Shown piece by piece: positions 41,669 to 49,813 of a DNA stretch of 53,977 nt (positions within the stretch are counted from its first letter, which is position 1; each line of letters starts with the position of its first letter). Made by a program: the position numbers and the translations under genes. The stretch comes from an uncultured bacterium (GTDB lineage Bacteria; Planctomycetota; Phycisphaerae; Phycisphaerales; SM1A02): NCBI GenBank assembly GCA_903891095.1, contig CAITDI010000082.1, positions 1-53,977 on the forward strand. The letters run 5' to 3'. Below the pieces are notes generated by a model. It saw only the letters and a program-made list of their open reading frames with translations. It did not search any database and had not been told where the DNA came from.

Positions 41669-43234
41669 ATGCTGTCGCTGGTAGTTGTCCGAGGACCCGA
41701 CCGCGGGCGTGCGTTTCCGCTGCCCGAGCGCGAGCCGCAGCTCGTGGGTCGCTCCACCGAGGCGCTCGATCTCTCGGATCCCGCGGTCAGCAGGCGTCAT
41801 GCGGAGCTCACGCCCGATGCGGGCGCGTGGACCCTGCGCGACCTCGGCAGCCGCCACGGGACCTTCGTCAACGGCGTGCGGATCTCTGGGCCCGTAGGAG
41901 TGCGGATCGGCGACCGCATCCGCTGCGGCGACACCGAAATGCTCGTGCTCATGGAAGGCGCCGCCCCGCCGCGCGCCATCGACGCGGGCGAGGTCCGCGC
42001 CCGCCGCATCCGCGAGGCGCGCGACGGATCGCACCAGTCCGACGAGGCCGCGGTCGCGCTCGCGCTGATCAGCTGTGCGGCGGAACCGATCGATGCCGAC
42101 GCCCTGCTGGCCGAGTCCGCCCGGATCCTGGCCGTACGGCTCGCGTGCGAGTGCGTGGCGCTGCGCGCGACCGATGCACGGCTTGCAGACTTCGTCGTGC
42201 CGTCGCACACGGCGGCTGACGGCGATGCGGCGCGGGGTCCGAAGGCCTCGCTCGCCCTCGTCCGCCGCGCGATCGGCGACAACGAGATCCTCGCGGCCGG
42301 CGACGGCGCCCTGTCGCTGATCGTGCCGTTCGGCGCGCCGGGCGGGACGCGCGGGGCGTTTGTCCTGCGCCGCACCGACGCGAGTGCACCGAGCGAGCGC
42401 GAGGTCGCCGCCGCCGCGCGCGCCGCCGAGATCACCACGCTCGCCCTCGCCGCGCGCGGGCACCGCGCCGCGCACTCCTCGCAGGAGCGCCTCGCGCTGA
42501 TCGGCGAGACCGTCGCGAGCCTGAGCCACTCGATCAAGAACATCCTGCAGGGACTGCGCTTTGGCGCGGATGCCGTGGATCTCTCGCTTTCCCGCGGCGA
42601 ACTGGCCAAGGCGCAGGAAGGCTGGCCCGTCCTCCAGCGCAACCTCGACCGCATCCATGCGCTTGTCCTCAACATGCTCGCGTGGGCCAAGGACCGCGCG
42701 CTTGAGCCCGAGGAGTGCGACCTCAACGAGCTCCTTCAGGAGGTGCGCGAGCTCCTCGCGCCCGCCGCGGGCCGGCGTCGCGCGGGCATCGTGATGGAGC
42801 TTGACCCCGCCCTGCCGCGACCGTCGATCGATGCGCCCGCGATCCATCAGGCGGTCACCAACCTCGTGCTCAACGCAGTCGAAGCCGTGCCCGAGCATGT
42901 CGGCCTGGTGACGGTCGGAACGCGCCTCGACGCCGTCACCGACGAAGTCATCGTGACCGTGCGCGACAACGGGACAGGCATCCCCGAGTCGATTCTCCCG
43001 CGGATCTTTGAGCCGTTCGTCTCGTCGAAGGGTCAGCGTGGCACGGGGCTTGGTCTCGCGGTCGCACGCAAGATCGCCGAGCGCCACGGCGGGCGACTTG
43101 AAGTTGTCTCGACTTCTCGCTTGGGCACCGAGATCGCGATGCGATTGCCAATCGGCCGCGAGCACGGCGATCCCGACGAGACGCGCGGTCCGCGCGGCAT
43201 GGATCCGAGCGAGTTCGGCTGGCAGTTCGAGTAG
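41669..43234 (+). CDS. FHA-domain sensor histidine kinase
   Basis: 521 residues, no membrane segment, so cytoplasmic. An N-terminal FHA domain at 1-95 has the phosphothreonine-binding motifs VGRS, SRRHAEL and GSRHGTFVNG. A GAF-like region spans about 120-265. The kinase core has the phosphoacceptor His287 in SLSHSIKNILQGL, an N-box NLVLNAVEAV, a G1 box RDNGTGIP, an F-box IFEPFVSSK and a G2 box GTGLGLAVARKIAE. It probably couples a Ser/Thr-kinase phospho-signal to two-component signalling. No response regulator gene is adjacent, so it is an orphan kinase. Confidence 0.93.
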   Translation: MLSLVVVRGPDRGRAFPLPEREPQLVGRSTEALDLSDPAVSRRHAELTPDAGAWTLRDLGSRHGTFVNGVRISGPVGVRIGDRIRCGDTEMLVLMEGAAPPRAIDAGEVRARRIREARDGSHQSDEAAVALALISCAAEPIDADALLAESARILAVRLACECVALRATDARLADFVVPSHTAADGDAARGPKASLALVRRAIGDNEILAAGDGALSLIVPFGAPGGTRGAFVLRRTDASAPSEREVAAAARAAEITTLALAARGHRAAHSSQERLALIGETVASLSHSIKNILQGLRFGADAVDLSLSRGELAKAQEGWPVLQRNLDRIHALVLNMLAWAKDRALEPEECDLNELLQEVRELLAPAAGRRRAGIVMELDPALPRPSIDAPAIHQAVTNLVLNAVEAVPEHVGLVTVGTRLDAVTDEVIVTVRDNGTGIPESILPRIFEPFVSSKGQRGTGLGLAVARKIAERHGGRLEVVSTSRLGTEIAMRLPIGREHGDPDETRGPRGMDPSEFGWQFE

Positions 43235-43312
43235 TCGCACGCTCCCGACGACGGAGGGAATCGTGCGGTCGGAAGGAAACTTGGCAAAGGTTTGCGAAGT
43301 TCTCGCGTCCGC

Positions 43313-43340
43313 TTGCCGATCAACGACCGACCGATACGAT
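43313..43340 (+). promoter_or_regulatory. Candidate promoter for the clpP operon
   Basis: TTGCCG (43313-43318) and TACGAT (43335-43340) are separated by 16 bp. The pair lies in the 289-bp spacer 43235-43523 and would give a leader of about 175 nt. That leader also holds a CGCGATCCATAC direct repeat near 43460-43485. The assignment is by eye only. Confidence 0.35.
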
Positions 43341-43523
43341 CCCGCCGCTGTGTGGATGGCGTCATGACAAGCGCAAACGCGCGAAGAATGCCGCAAGCCT
43401 CCAGCGTCGACCGAGCGCAGATCATCACGGAAACCCTTCCGCGATCTCATCCCCTTCCGCGATCCATACCGCGATCCATACACCGAGCGCACAACGCTCC
43501 AGAACTGACCGAGGCCCCAGCGC

Positions 43524-44174
43524 ATGCTTTCCACCCTTGACGCGCACCTGCCGCACATCCTCTCGAGCCTTCCCCCGGAACGGCGCCACGAGGTCCTGAA
43601 CGCGGTCAACTACCAGCGCACCCGTGAGATGACCATCGACGAGCTCCTGCTCGAGAACCGCGTCGTCTTCCTCATCGGCGAGATCAACTACGCCTCGGCG
43701 GCGCGCGTGATGATGCAGATGCTCTACCTGGAGAACCAGAAGAAGGGCCAGGACATCAACTTCTACATCAACTCGCCCGGCGGATCGGTGGACGACACCC
43801 TCGCCGTGTACGACACGATGCAGTTCATCTCGTCCGACGTGGCGACGTTCTGCATCGGCCGCGCGTACTCGGGCGGCGCCGTGCTCCTGGCCGCGGGCCA
43901 CCCCGGAAAGCGCACGATCCTTCCCCACGCGAAGGTCATGATCCACCAGCCGCTCGGCGGCGTGACCGGCCAGACCACGGACATCCAGATCCAGGCCGAG
44001 CACATCACCAAGATGAAGCGCACGCTCAACGAGATCCTCGCGCGCCACTGCAGCCAGCCGTTCGAGCGCATCGCGAAGGACGTCGAGCGCGACAAGTTCT
44101 TCAGCGCCGACGAGGCCAAGGCCTACGGCCTGGTCGACGAAGTCGCCGCGTTCCCCGACAAGAGCAAGAAGTAA
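43524..44174 (+). CDS. clpP: ATP-dependent Clp protease proteolytic subunit, first copy (divergent)
   Basis: 216 residues. The ClpP fold motifs are present: FYINSPGGSVDDTLAVYDTM, and the active-site Ser116 in CIGRAYSGGAVL, where most ClpPs have AASMGA. His141 lies in MIHQPLGG and Asp190 in VERDKFFSADEAKAYGLVD. The full catalytic triad is therefore intact. The N-terminal 30 residues (MLSTLDAHLPHILSSLPPER) are longer than in E. coli and could be an assembly or docking element. GAGG lies 8 nt upstream. It is followed 39 bp later by a second, more canonical clpP. The two probably form a mixed tetradecamer with a ClpX/ClpA unfoldase encoded elsewhere. Confidence 0.93.
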   Translation: MLSTLDAHLPHILSSLPPERRHEVLNAVNYQRTREMTIDELLLENRVVFLIGEINYASAARVMMQMLYLENQKKGQDINFYINSPGGSVDDTLAVYDTMQFISSDVATFCIGRAYSGGAVLLAAGHPGKRTILPHAKVMIHQPLGGVTGQTTDIQIQAEHITKMKRTLNEILARHCSQPFERIAKDVERDKFFSADEAKAYGLVDEVAAFPDKSKK

Positions 44175-44213
44175 GCGCCGTCCAACCCCGACTCCAGAAA
44201 CGAGACGATCCAC

Positions 44214-44837
44214 ATGACCCTTATCCCCATCGTCATCGAGAAGACCGGTCGCGGCGAGCGCGCCTACGACATCTACTCGCGACTTCTCAACGACCGCATC
44301 ATCTTCCTCGGCGGACCCGTGTCCGACCAGATGGCGAACCTCGTCGTCGCGCAGCTCCTGTTCCTTGCGAACGAGGATCCGCGCGCCGAGATCTCGCTCT
44401 ACGTCAACAGCCCCGGCGGCAGCGTGACGGCGGGCCTCGGCATCGTCGACACGATGAACTTCATCCCGTGCGATGTCGCGACCTACATCATTGGCCAGGC
44501 CGCGAGCATGGGCTCCGTGATCGCGTGCTCGGGTGCCAAGGGCAAGCGCTACACGCTGCCGAACTCGGAGAACCTCATGCACCAGCCGCTCCTCGGCGGC
44601 GTGCTCGAGGGCCAGGCCACCGACCTCGAGATCGAGGCGCGGCACATCCTCCGCATGCGCGACCAGCTCTACGAAATCTACGCGAAGAGCACGGGCCAGA
44701 CCAAGGACAAGATCGCCCAGGACTGCGAGCGAAACAACTGGCTCACCGCCAACGAGATGCTCGCGTACGGACTGGTCGACAAGGTGCTGGAGAAGCTGCC
44801 GTTCAAGGCTCCGACTCCAAAGCCGACCGATGATTGA
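44214..44837 (+). CDS. clpP: ATP-dependent Clp protease proteolytic subunit, second copy with Asn in triad
   Basis: 207 residues, overall closest to canonical Clp[39 protein letters not shown], and [19 protein letters not shown] with Ser98. LMHQPLLGG supplies His123. The third triad residue should be Asp in an ERD motif; here the sequence is [12 protein letters not shown], giving Asn174. The same Ser-His-Asn arrangement is known from Listeria ClpP1, whose activity depends on the partner ClpP2. It is co-transcribed with the first clpP and closed by the terminator at 44911. The last codons and stop lie inside a 17-bp tandem repeat. Confidence 0.93.
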   Translation: MTLIPIVIEKTGRGERAYDIYSRLLNDRIIFLGGPVSDQMANLVVAQLLFLANEDPRAEISLYVNSPGGSVTAGLGIVDTMNFIPCDVATYIIGQAASMGSVIACSGAKGKRYTLPNSENLMHQPLLGGVLEGQATDLEIEARHILRMRDQLYEIYAKSTGQTKDKIAQDCERNNWLTANEMLAYGLVDKVLEKLPFKAPTPKPTDD

Positions 44838-44890
44838 GGCCGTCCGATGATTGAGGCCGACCGACGATTGAGGCCGACCGACGATCGAAT
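44823..44890. repeat. 17-bp tandem repeat overlapping the clpP stop codon
   Basis: Four units of 17 bp with consensus CCGACCGAYGATTGAGG run from inside the last codons of the second clpP, through its stop, to 44890. The units differ at one to three positions. A shorter 12-bp direct repeat with the same 17-bp spacing (GGTTCGTCGATG at 44947 and 44964) lies beyond the terminator. Confidence 0.8.
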
Positions 44891-44910
44891 CGCGCACAAC
44901 CTGCAAATGA

Positions 44911-44940
44911 AACGTCGCCCGCCGATTGGCGGGCGACGTT
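44911..44940 (+). terminator. Rho-independent terminator of the clpP operon
   Basis: A 13-bp perfect stem (44911-44923 with 44928-44940) has a GATT loop and is followed by GTTTTT. The loop is identical to, and the tail nearly the same as, those of the sucB terminator. Confidence 0.92.
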
Positions 44941-45026
44941 GTTTTTGGTTCGTCGATGTATTCGGTTCGTCGATGCGGGAATCTACGGGTGAATCGCGCG
45001 CAGCACTGACACCCGCACCTGCCGCA

Positions 45027-46274
45027 TCACAACGATTCAGCAAGCTGCCAAGTCATGATGACCGAACACGGCACCGGCGGATGCGGCACGACGACGCGAT
45101 GGATCTCAAAGTCCGTCAGCGCGTATCCGAGCTTGACGGCGGCACGCTTGCAGAGCTCGGCGTAGGTGGTGTTGCTGTTGGTGCTGATGTCGGCGAAATG
45201 GAGCGTCGCCGAGTTGAGCACACGGGACTCGAGCGCCAGGCGTCGGCGCTCGCGCACCGCTCCGGTCACGCGCGTGGCTCCAGCGCTGTAGAGCTCGGCT
45301 CGGAGCTCGCTGCCCTTGCGAATGTCGCGATGGATCAGGACATCGAGCACGGCGACCGTCGTGGGCACCAGGACCGGCATCGCGAGTTCGGCGGTCTTCT
45401 CAGGACCGCGCTGGCACTCGGGTCCCACGGCGAGCGCGTACTCGCCAAACGAGACGTACAGCGGCTCCTGGCGGCTCGGGCTGCGGCCGACGAACTCATG
45501 TGCGCCGCGAATGGTCGGGTGGAGGCCGACTTCCTGTTCGGAGATGCCCATCGACGACAGCTCGGCAACGAGCGGCGCGCGCGGGGAGTCGACCAGCGGA
45601 CCGCCTGACGCGTCAATCCACTTGGCATCGGCGTCGTAAGTCCGGATGGGAAAGTACATCTCAAACGGCGGTCCAGAGCGACGCCGCTCAAGTCCGTCGA
45701 GCATGGTGACCGCAGCGAGGTCCACCATCCCCTGCGTCTTGGAAGGGACGACGAGATAGGCGCCGAGACGCGAATTGGCGTGCACGCCCAGGATCACCGC
45801 CATCGCGTCGGACGCCTGCTTGCGGAGCCGCAGCATCTGGCGACGGCTCTCATCGGTGTCGACGACGGCGGCGGCCATTCCCGAGAGCATCTTGCGGTCG
45901 ATGTGGCGGTCGGCGAGCTGCTTCTCGAAGGCGTCCAGCGCGTGCTTGACCTCGGCGACCTGCGCGTCGGGAACGCGCGCCGCAGTGAACTTGGCGAGGA
46001 CGATTTCCCAGCCGCGGGTGCCGGGCACGGCGGAGAGCGCGGTCACGAAGTCCTCGGCAAAGCCGATCTGGTAGATCTTCCAGCCGATCGACTTGTCGAA
46101 ACCGAACTCGCGAGCGCAGGCGCGGGCGCCAGAGGCTGCGCGTCCGCGGGCGGACACGATGGTGCGGACCGCCGTGCGGAGACGCTCGACCGTCGGGGCG
46201 AGGTCGGCGAAGACCTTGGTGTCGGTAGCGGCACCGTTCGAACTTGCGACTGCCTTTTCAAGTGCTGCGCGCAT
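45027..46274 (-). CDS. Unknown protein family, paralogue A (possible N-terminal HTH)
   Basis: 415 residues, no signal peptide or membrane segment. It is clearly paralogous to the gene at 47481-48719. Shared motifs include FDKSIGWKIYQ near residue 60, PGTRGWEIVLAKF, AAVTMLDGLERRRSGPP, KTAELAMP, DVLIHRDIRKGSE, and the C-terminal YAELCKRAA-LG. The segment ARACAREFGFDKSIGWKIYQI reads like a helix-turn-helix, so a DNA-binding regulator is possible, but this is a guess. I do not recognise the family. It is divergent from the DUF72 gene, and a palindrome (46310-46334) lies 36 bp upstream of its ATG. Confidence 0.75.
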   Translation of the reverse strand: MRAALEKAVASSNGAATDTKVFADLAPTVERLRTAVRTIVSARGRAASGARACAREFGFDKSIGWKIYQIGFAEDFVTALSAVPGTRGWEIVLAKFTAARVPDAQVAEVKHALDAFEKQLADRHIDRKMLSGMAAAVVDTDESRRQMLRLRKQASDAMAVILGVHANSRLGAYLVVPSKTQGMVDLAAVTMLDGLERRRSGPPFEMYFPIRTYDADAKWIDASGGPLVDSPRAPLVAELSSMGISEQEVGLHPTIRGAHEFVGRSPSRQEPLYVSFGEYALAVGPECQRGPEKTAELAMPVLVPTTVAVLDVLIHRDIRKGSELRAELYSAGATRVTGAVRERRRLALESRVLNSATLHFADISTNSNTTYAELCKRAAVKLGYALTDFEIHRVVVPHPPVPCSVIMTWQLAESL

Positions 46275-46309
46275 GTGGGCTTGGTACTACGGGTGGGCGA
46301 GGGAGATGT

Positions 46310-46334
46310 TGCGACCTTTACGACAAAGGTTGCA
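46310..46334. promoter_or_regulatory. Palindrome in the divergent spacer, candidate operator
   Basis: TGCGACCTTT-ACGAC-AAAGGTTGCA has arms of 10 bp with one G-T wobble. It lies in the 174-bp spacer between the unknown-family gene A and the DUF72 gene. It has no T-tract, so an operator is more likely than a terminator. Confidence 0.4.
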
Positions 46335-46436
46335 TATTGCCCCTCGCAACAACGATCGGGCAGGCAAGCGCCCACGATACAAGATTCGGGACTCTGGAGA
46401 AGGAGATTGTTGGAGCGCTCACACTCCGATCGCGGC

Positions 46437-46442
46437 TAACCT
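46437..46442 (+). promoter_or_regulatory. -10-like hexamer TAACCT for the DUF72 gene
   Basis: TAACCT lies exactly 6 nt before the GTG at 46449, with no Shine-Dalgarno, predicting a leaderless transcript. Confidence 0.4.
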
Positions 46443-46448
46443 CGCGCA

Positions 46449-47468
46449 GTGCAACCATCGAACGACGACACGCCGTCCCTGTTTCCTCAACTGTCGGACG
46501 AACTGCATCCCGCAGCACGCGCGAAGCCCACTGGCGTCGCGCCGCAGGTTCCTGACGCGTCGGTCACGGAGCTTTCCTCAAGGATTCCCAGTGATCTGCG
46601 CTTAGGCACGTCGAGCTGGAGCTTTCCGGGATGGCGCTCGCTCGTGTACGCCGGCGAGGCGAGCGAGACGCTGCTTGCGCGCGAAGGACTCGCCGCCTAC
46701 GCCAAGCACCCGCTGTTTCGCTCCGTTGGCGTAGACAAAACCTACTACCGGCCGGCGCCGCGCGCGGAGTTCGAGCGTCTCGCGGCGCAGGTGCCGAGCG
46801 ACTTCCGCTTTCTCGTGAAGATGTGGCGCGGCGTCGTCGAGCACGGCGTGCGCGGGCCGGGCACGGCACCGGTGTCCGCTGCGGACACCTTTCTCGACGC
46901 GCGCGTGGCCGAAGTCGAGTGCGTGCGACCCGCGATCGAAGGTCTTGGCGACAAGTGCGGGCCGCTGCTGTTTCAGTTCGCGCCGATGCGATTGGCGGGG
47001 AGCCGCGCGCATCGTGGGTTCCTCGCGCAGCTGGCGCAGTTTCTCGCGGCGCTGCCGAAGGGTCCGCTGTACGCCGTCGAGGTGCGCAATCGCTCGCTCG
47101 TGTCGGAGGAGTTCGCGCCGCGGCTCGGTGCGCTGCTCGCCGACAACGGCGCGGTGCCGTGCCTGACGGTGCATCCGACGATGCCCGACGTCGAGCTGCA
47201 GTCGCGCGAACTCGCGCTCGATCCGTCGCGGCCGCTGGTCATGCGATGGATGCTGCGCGGCAACCACGCGTACGCCGAGGCGAAGGACCTCTACGAGCCG
47301 TTCGACAAGATCGTCGAGCCAGATGACGCGAGCCGCGACGCGCTCGCGCGGCTGGCGCGCGCTGCCCTTGGCGCGGGCGTCGGCGTGTGGGTGATCGTGA
47401 ACAACAAGGCCGAGGGCTCGAGCCCGCTGTCGGTGGAGCGCTTGGCGCGCAAGATCGTGGATGCGTGA
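46449..47468 (+). CDS. DUF72 (YecE-like) protein
   Basis: 339 residues, GTG start. The family core starts LRLGTSSWSFPGWRSLVYAG at about 51. It continues with VGVDKTYYRPAP, FRFLVKMWR, LLFQFAPM and YAVEVRNRSLV, and ends with VWVIVNNKAEGSSPLSVERL. DUF72/YecE proteins have a TIM-barrel fold; their reaction is not established. The N-terminal 45 residues, rich in Pro and Ser, are outside the family domain. The gene lies between two paralogues of an unknown family, both on the opposite strand. Confidence 0.9.
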   Translation: MQPSNDDTPSLFPQLSDELHPAARAKPTGVAPQVPDASVTELSSRIPSDLRLGTSSWSFPGWRSLVYAGEASETLLAREGLAAYAKHPLFRSVGVDKTYYRPAPRAEFERLAAQVPSDFRFLVKMWRGVVEHGVRGPGTAPVSAADTFLDARVAEVECVRPAIEGLGDKCGPLLFQFAPMRLAGSRAHRGFLAQLAQFLAALPKGPLYAVEVRNRSLVSEEFAPRLGALLADNGAVPCLTVHPTMPDVELQSRELALDPSRPLVMRWMLRGNHAYAEAKDLYEPFDKIVEPDDASRDALARLARAALGAGVGVWVIVNNKAEGSSPLSVERLARKIVDA

Positions 47469-47480
47469 AGGCTGACGCGA

Positions 47481-48719
47481 TCAGGCCAGCGGATCGCCGA
47501 GCGTCCAGCTCGCGAGCAGCGCCGACGGCGTCGTCGGATACGGCAGCGCGACGCGATAGCGGTCGTACTCGTCGATCGAGTTGCCGAGCGCAGAGGCTGC
47601 GCGCGCGCAGAGTTCGCGGTACTTGCCGTTGGTCGCGTCGGAAACGCCATCGATGTCCGAACTCGTGACAAGCTCGAGACCCGCATCGAGCGGAAGCACC
47701 GAGCGATCGCGCATGAAGCGCTGCGCATGCGTCGCGTCGGGCGTGGAGAAGTGCTCGACGATCGGCTCGCTGCCGCGCGGCAGGCTGCGGTGGACGCAGA
47801 TGTCGTAGACCACCAGCGACGCGGGCAGCGTGAGCGGCAGGCCGAGCTCCGCGGTCTTGTCGGTCTCGGTGCAGCGCGCCGAACCGAGCGCGCGACCGAT
47901 CTCGCCAAAGACCGCAACCAGCCGCTCGGTGCGGCCAGGCACGGGGCTCAGGAAGTTGAACTCGCGCTGCCGTCCCGGTCGCGGGGGCTCGATCTGCAGC
48001 TCGTTGCCGAGAATGCCCGGCGTCGAGAGATCGGCGATGAGCGGAAAATCGTCGGCCGCAGCCGCGAGCCCTCCGTAGTGACCAAACGCGGCGCTCTCGT
48101 CGCGGCGGAACTGCTGCGGGATGTACAGGACCGCCGGCACACCCGAGCGGCGCCGCTCGAGGCCATCGAAGATCGTGACCGCAGCGCTGTCGACCAGGCC
48201 TTCGGTGGCGGATGGAGCGACGAGATAGCACGCGATGCGTGCGTGCAGCTGCACTCCCAGGATCAGCCCCGCCGCCTCGCTCGCGGTCTTGCGGAGCGCG
48301 AGCATCTGACGCGTGCTCTCGTCGCCCACGCCTGCAGCCGCGACCATCCCGGCGAGAATCCTGCGGTCGATGCGGCGTTCGGCGAGATACGCCTCGAAGT
48401 TGCCGATCGCCGCGGTCAGCTGCGACAGCAACGCGTCGCTCGTCGTTCGCGCGCGGAACCTCGCGATCGCGATCTCCCAGCCGCGCAAGCCGGGCATCGC
48501 GGCGAGTGCGGAGAGCATCTGCGATGCGTAGGCAACCTGGTAGACCTTCCACGCGAGCGACTTGTCGAGCGAGAAGAACCGCCCGCATGCGCTCGCGTTC
48601 TTCGCGGGCGCGCCGTGCGCCTCGAGGATCGCGCGCGCGGCTTCGCGCAGCGGCTGCGTGACCTGGCCAAGGCCCTGCATGTCGATGGCGGCGGTGACGT
48701 TTGTTCGGTGAGGAGACAT
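47481..48719 (-). CDS. Unknown protein family, paralogue B (possible N-terminal HTH)
   Basis: 412 residues from the ATG at 48719. The start is uncertain: a TTG at 48749 or an ATG at 48680 are alternatives, and none has a good ribosome site. It shares the architecture and motifs of the gene at 45027-46274: SLDKSLAWKVYQVAY, MPGLRGWEIAIARF, AAVTIFDGLERRRSGVP, KTAELGLPL, DICVHRSLPRGSE and YRELCARAA-LG. No membrane segment or signal peptide is visible. The family is unknown to me. Its stop is 12 bp from the convergent DUF72 stop. Confidence 0.72.
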   Translation of the reverse strand: MSPHRTNVTAAIDMQGLGQVTQPLREAARAILEAHGAPAKNASACGRFFSLDKSLAWKVYQVAYASQMLSALAAMPGLRGWEIAIARFRARTTSDALLSQLTAAIGNFEAYLAERRIDRRILAGMVAAAGVGDESTRQMLALRKTASEAAGLILGVQLHARIACYLVAPSATEGLVDSAAVTIFDGLERRRSGVPAVLYIPQQFRRDESAAFGHYGGLAAAADDFPLIADLSTPGILGNELQIEPPRPGRQREFNFLSPVPGRTERLVAVFGEIGRALGSARCTETDKTAELGLPLTLPASLVVYDICVHRSLPRGSEPIVEHFSTPDATHAQRFMRDRSVLPLDAGLELVTSSDIDGVSDATNGKYRELCARAASALGNSIDEYDRYRVALPYPTTPSALLASWTLGDPLA

Positions 48720-48766
48720 TCCTGAAGTTCCCGAGTGATGCTTCAGCAAGGTGCACGAAAGAGACC

Positions 48767-48787
48767 CGCGAAATGTACCGTTTCGCG
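48767..48787. other. Inverted repeat upstream of unknown-family gene B
   Basis: CGCGAAA and TTTCGCG, perfect 7-bp arms around a 7-nt centre, lie between the alpha/beta hydrolase stop and gene B. It could end the hydrolase transcript or act as an operator for gene B. Confidence 0.35.
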
Positions 48788-48800
48788 CTGCCCGCGCGCG

Positions 48801-49754
48801 CTACTCGAGGAATTTTCGCATCCGCGACGCGACTTCCTTGGGCTTGTCGTAGAGCAGCACGTGGCCCGCGCCGTCGAGGACTTCGCCGTGGAAATCAGGC
48901 AGTCCCGCGCGCCACACCTCGAGCATCGACGGATCCGTCAACTGATCCAGCGATCCGTAGAGCACCAGCGTCGGCGCGTGCATGTCCTTGAGCATCGGCT
49001 CGATGCCGTTCATCAGCAGCGGGCGTACGTCCTCGATGATGCGCATGAGCGCCGCGCGGCGCGCGAGCGCGCGTTCGATGAACGCCTGGCGGATCGGCGC
49101 GGGCATCTCGGGCGGCGTGGGGAAGTTGAGGCGCATGACCTCCTCGAAGCTCGCCTCGTCCTTGATGTCGAGGGGAATCTCGCCCGCGGCGACGCGCTTC
49201 ATGAACGCGTTCTGGACGGGCGCGGTCACACCGGCGGGCGAGAGAAGCACCACCTTGCGGACGCTGGCGGGATAGGTGGCGGCGTAGGCCGCGGCGAACG
49301 CTCCGCCCATCGAGGTGCCGACGACATCGACCTGCCCGAGCGACTCGTGCGCGCGGAAGCGCTCGATCTGCTCGACGTAGAAGCGCGCGTCGTGCGGCAT
49401 GTCGCCATGCATCGCGTGCTCGCCGAAACCCGGCAGGTCGGGGATGACCACGCGGTGCGACTTGGCGAGCACGACGGCGGCGCCCATCATCGCCTCGCCC
49501 GAAGTGCCGAGCCCGTGGAGGACGAGCGCGGTGCGGTGCGGCGCCGCGCCCTCGGCCGTGTCGCGCTCAAGCACGCGCCACGCGTGGCCGTCGATCTCGA
49601 CGAAACGCTCTGAAACGCCCGCATTCGCGTGGCCCGCCGACATCGCGAGGGCGTACGCGCGCGCGGGGTCGTTCCATAGCCACACGCCCGCGGCGACCGT
49701 CGTGGCGAGCAGGACGGCGAGGGCGACGAGGATCCAGCGAATGACGCGCTTCAT
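48801..49754 (-). CDS. Membrane-anchored alpha/beta hydrolase
   Basis: 317 residues from the ATG at 49754; the frame is open to 49844. A single N-terminal membrane anchor lies at about 5-25 (WILVALAVLLATTVAAGVW). The alpha/beta hydrolase fold has oxyanion-region HGLGTSGEAM and PDLPGFGEH. The nucleophile is Ser148 in GTSMGG, with Asp270 in YGSLDQLTD and His298 in GAGHVLLYD. Substrate cannot be told. TAGTCT on the minus strand lies 7 nt before the start and no Shine-Dalgarno is seen. The gene is divergent from the MoxR gene. Confidence 0.9.
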   Translation of the reverse strand: MKRVIRWILVALAVLLATTVAAGVWLWNDPARAYALAMSAGHANAGVSERFVEIDGHAWRVLERDTAEGAAPHRTALVLHGLGTSGEAMMGAAVVLAKSHRVVIPDLPGFGEHAMHGDMPHDARFYVEQIERFRAHESLGQVDVVGTSMGGAFAAAYAATYPASVRKVVLLSPAGVTAPVQNAFMKRVAAGEIPLDIKDEASFEEVMRLNFPTPPEMPAPIRQAFIERALARRAALMRIIEDVRPLLMNGIEPMLKDMHAPTLVLYGSLDQLTDPSMLEVWRAGLPDFHGEVLDGAGHVLLYDKPKEVASRMRKFLE

Positions 49755-49761
49755 GGGCGGA

Positions 49762-49767
49762 AGACTA
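49762..49767 (-). promoter_or_regulatory. -10-like hexamer TAGTCT for the alpha/beta hydrolase gene
   Basis: TAGTCT on the minus strand lies 7 nt before the ATG at 49754, consistent with a leaderless transcript. Confidence 0.4.
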
Positions 49768-49799
49768 CGCGCGAAGCCTCCGTTTGGCGCGCTGCCCCG

Positions 49800-49805
49800 T
49801 ACCAT
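49800..49805 (+). promoter_or_regulatory. -10-like hexamer TACCAT for the MoxR operon
   Basis: TACCAT lies 8 nt before the ATG at 49814. No Shine-Dalgarno is visible. Confidence 0.35.
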
Positions 49806-49813
49806 GCGCCCCC

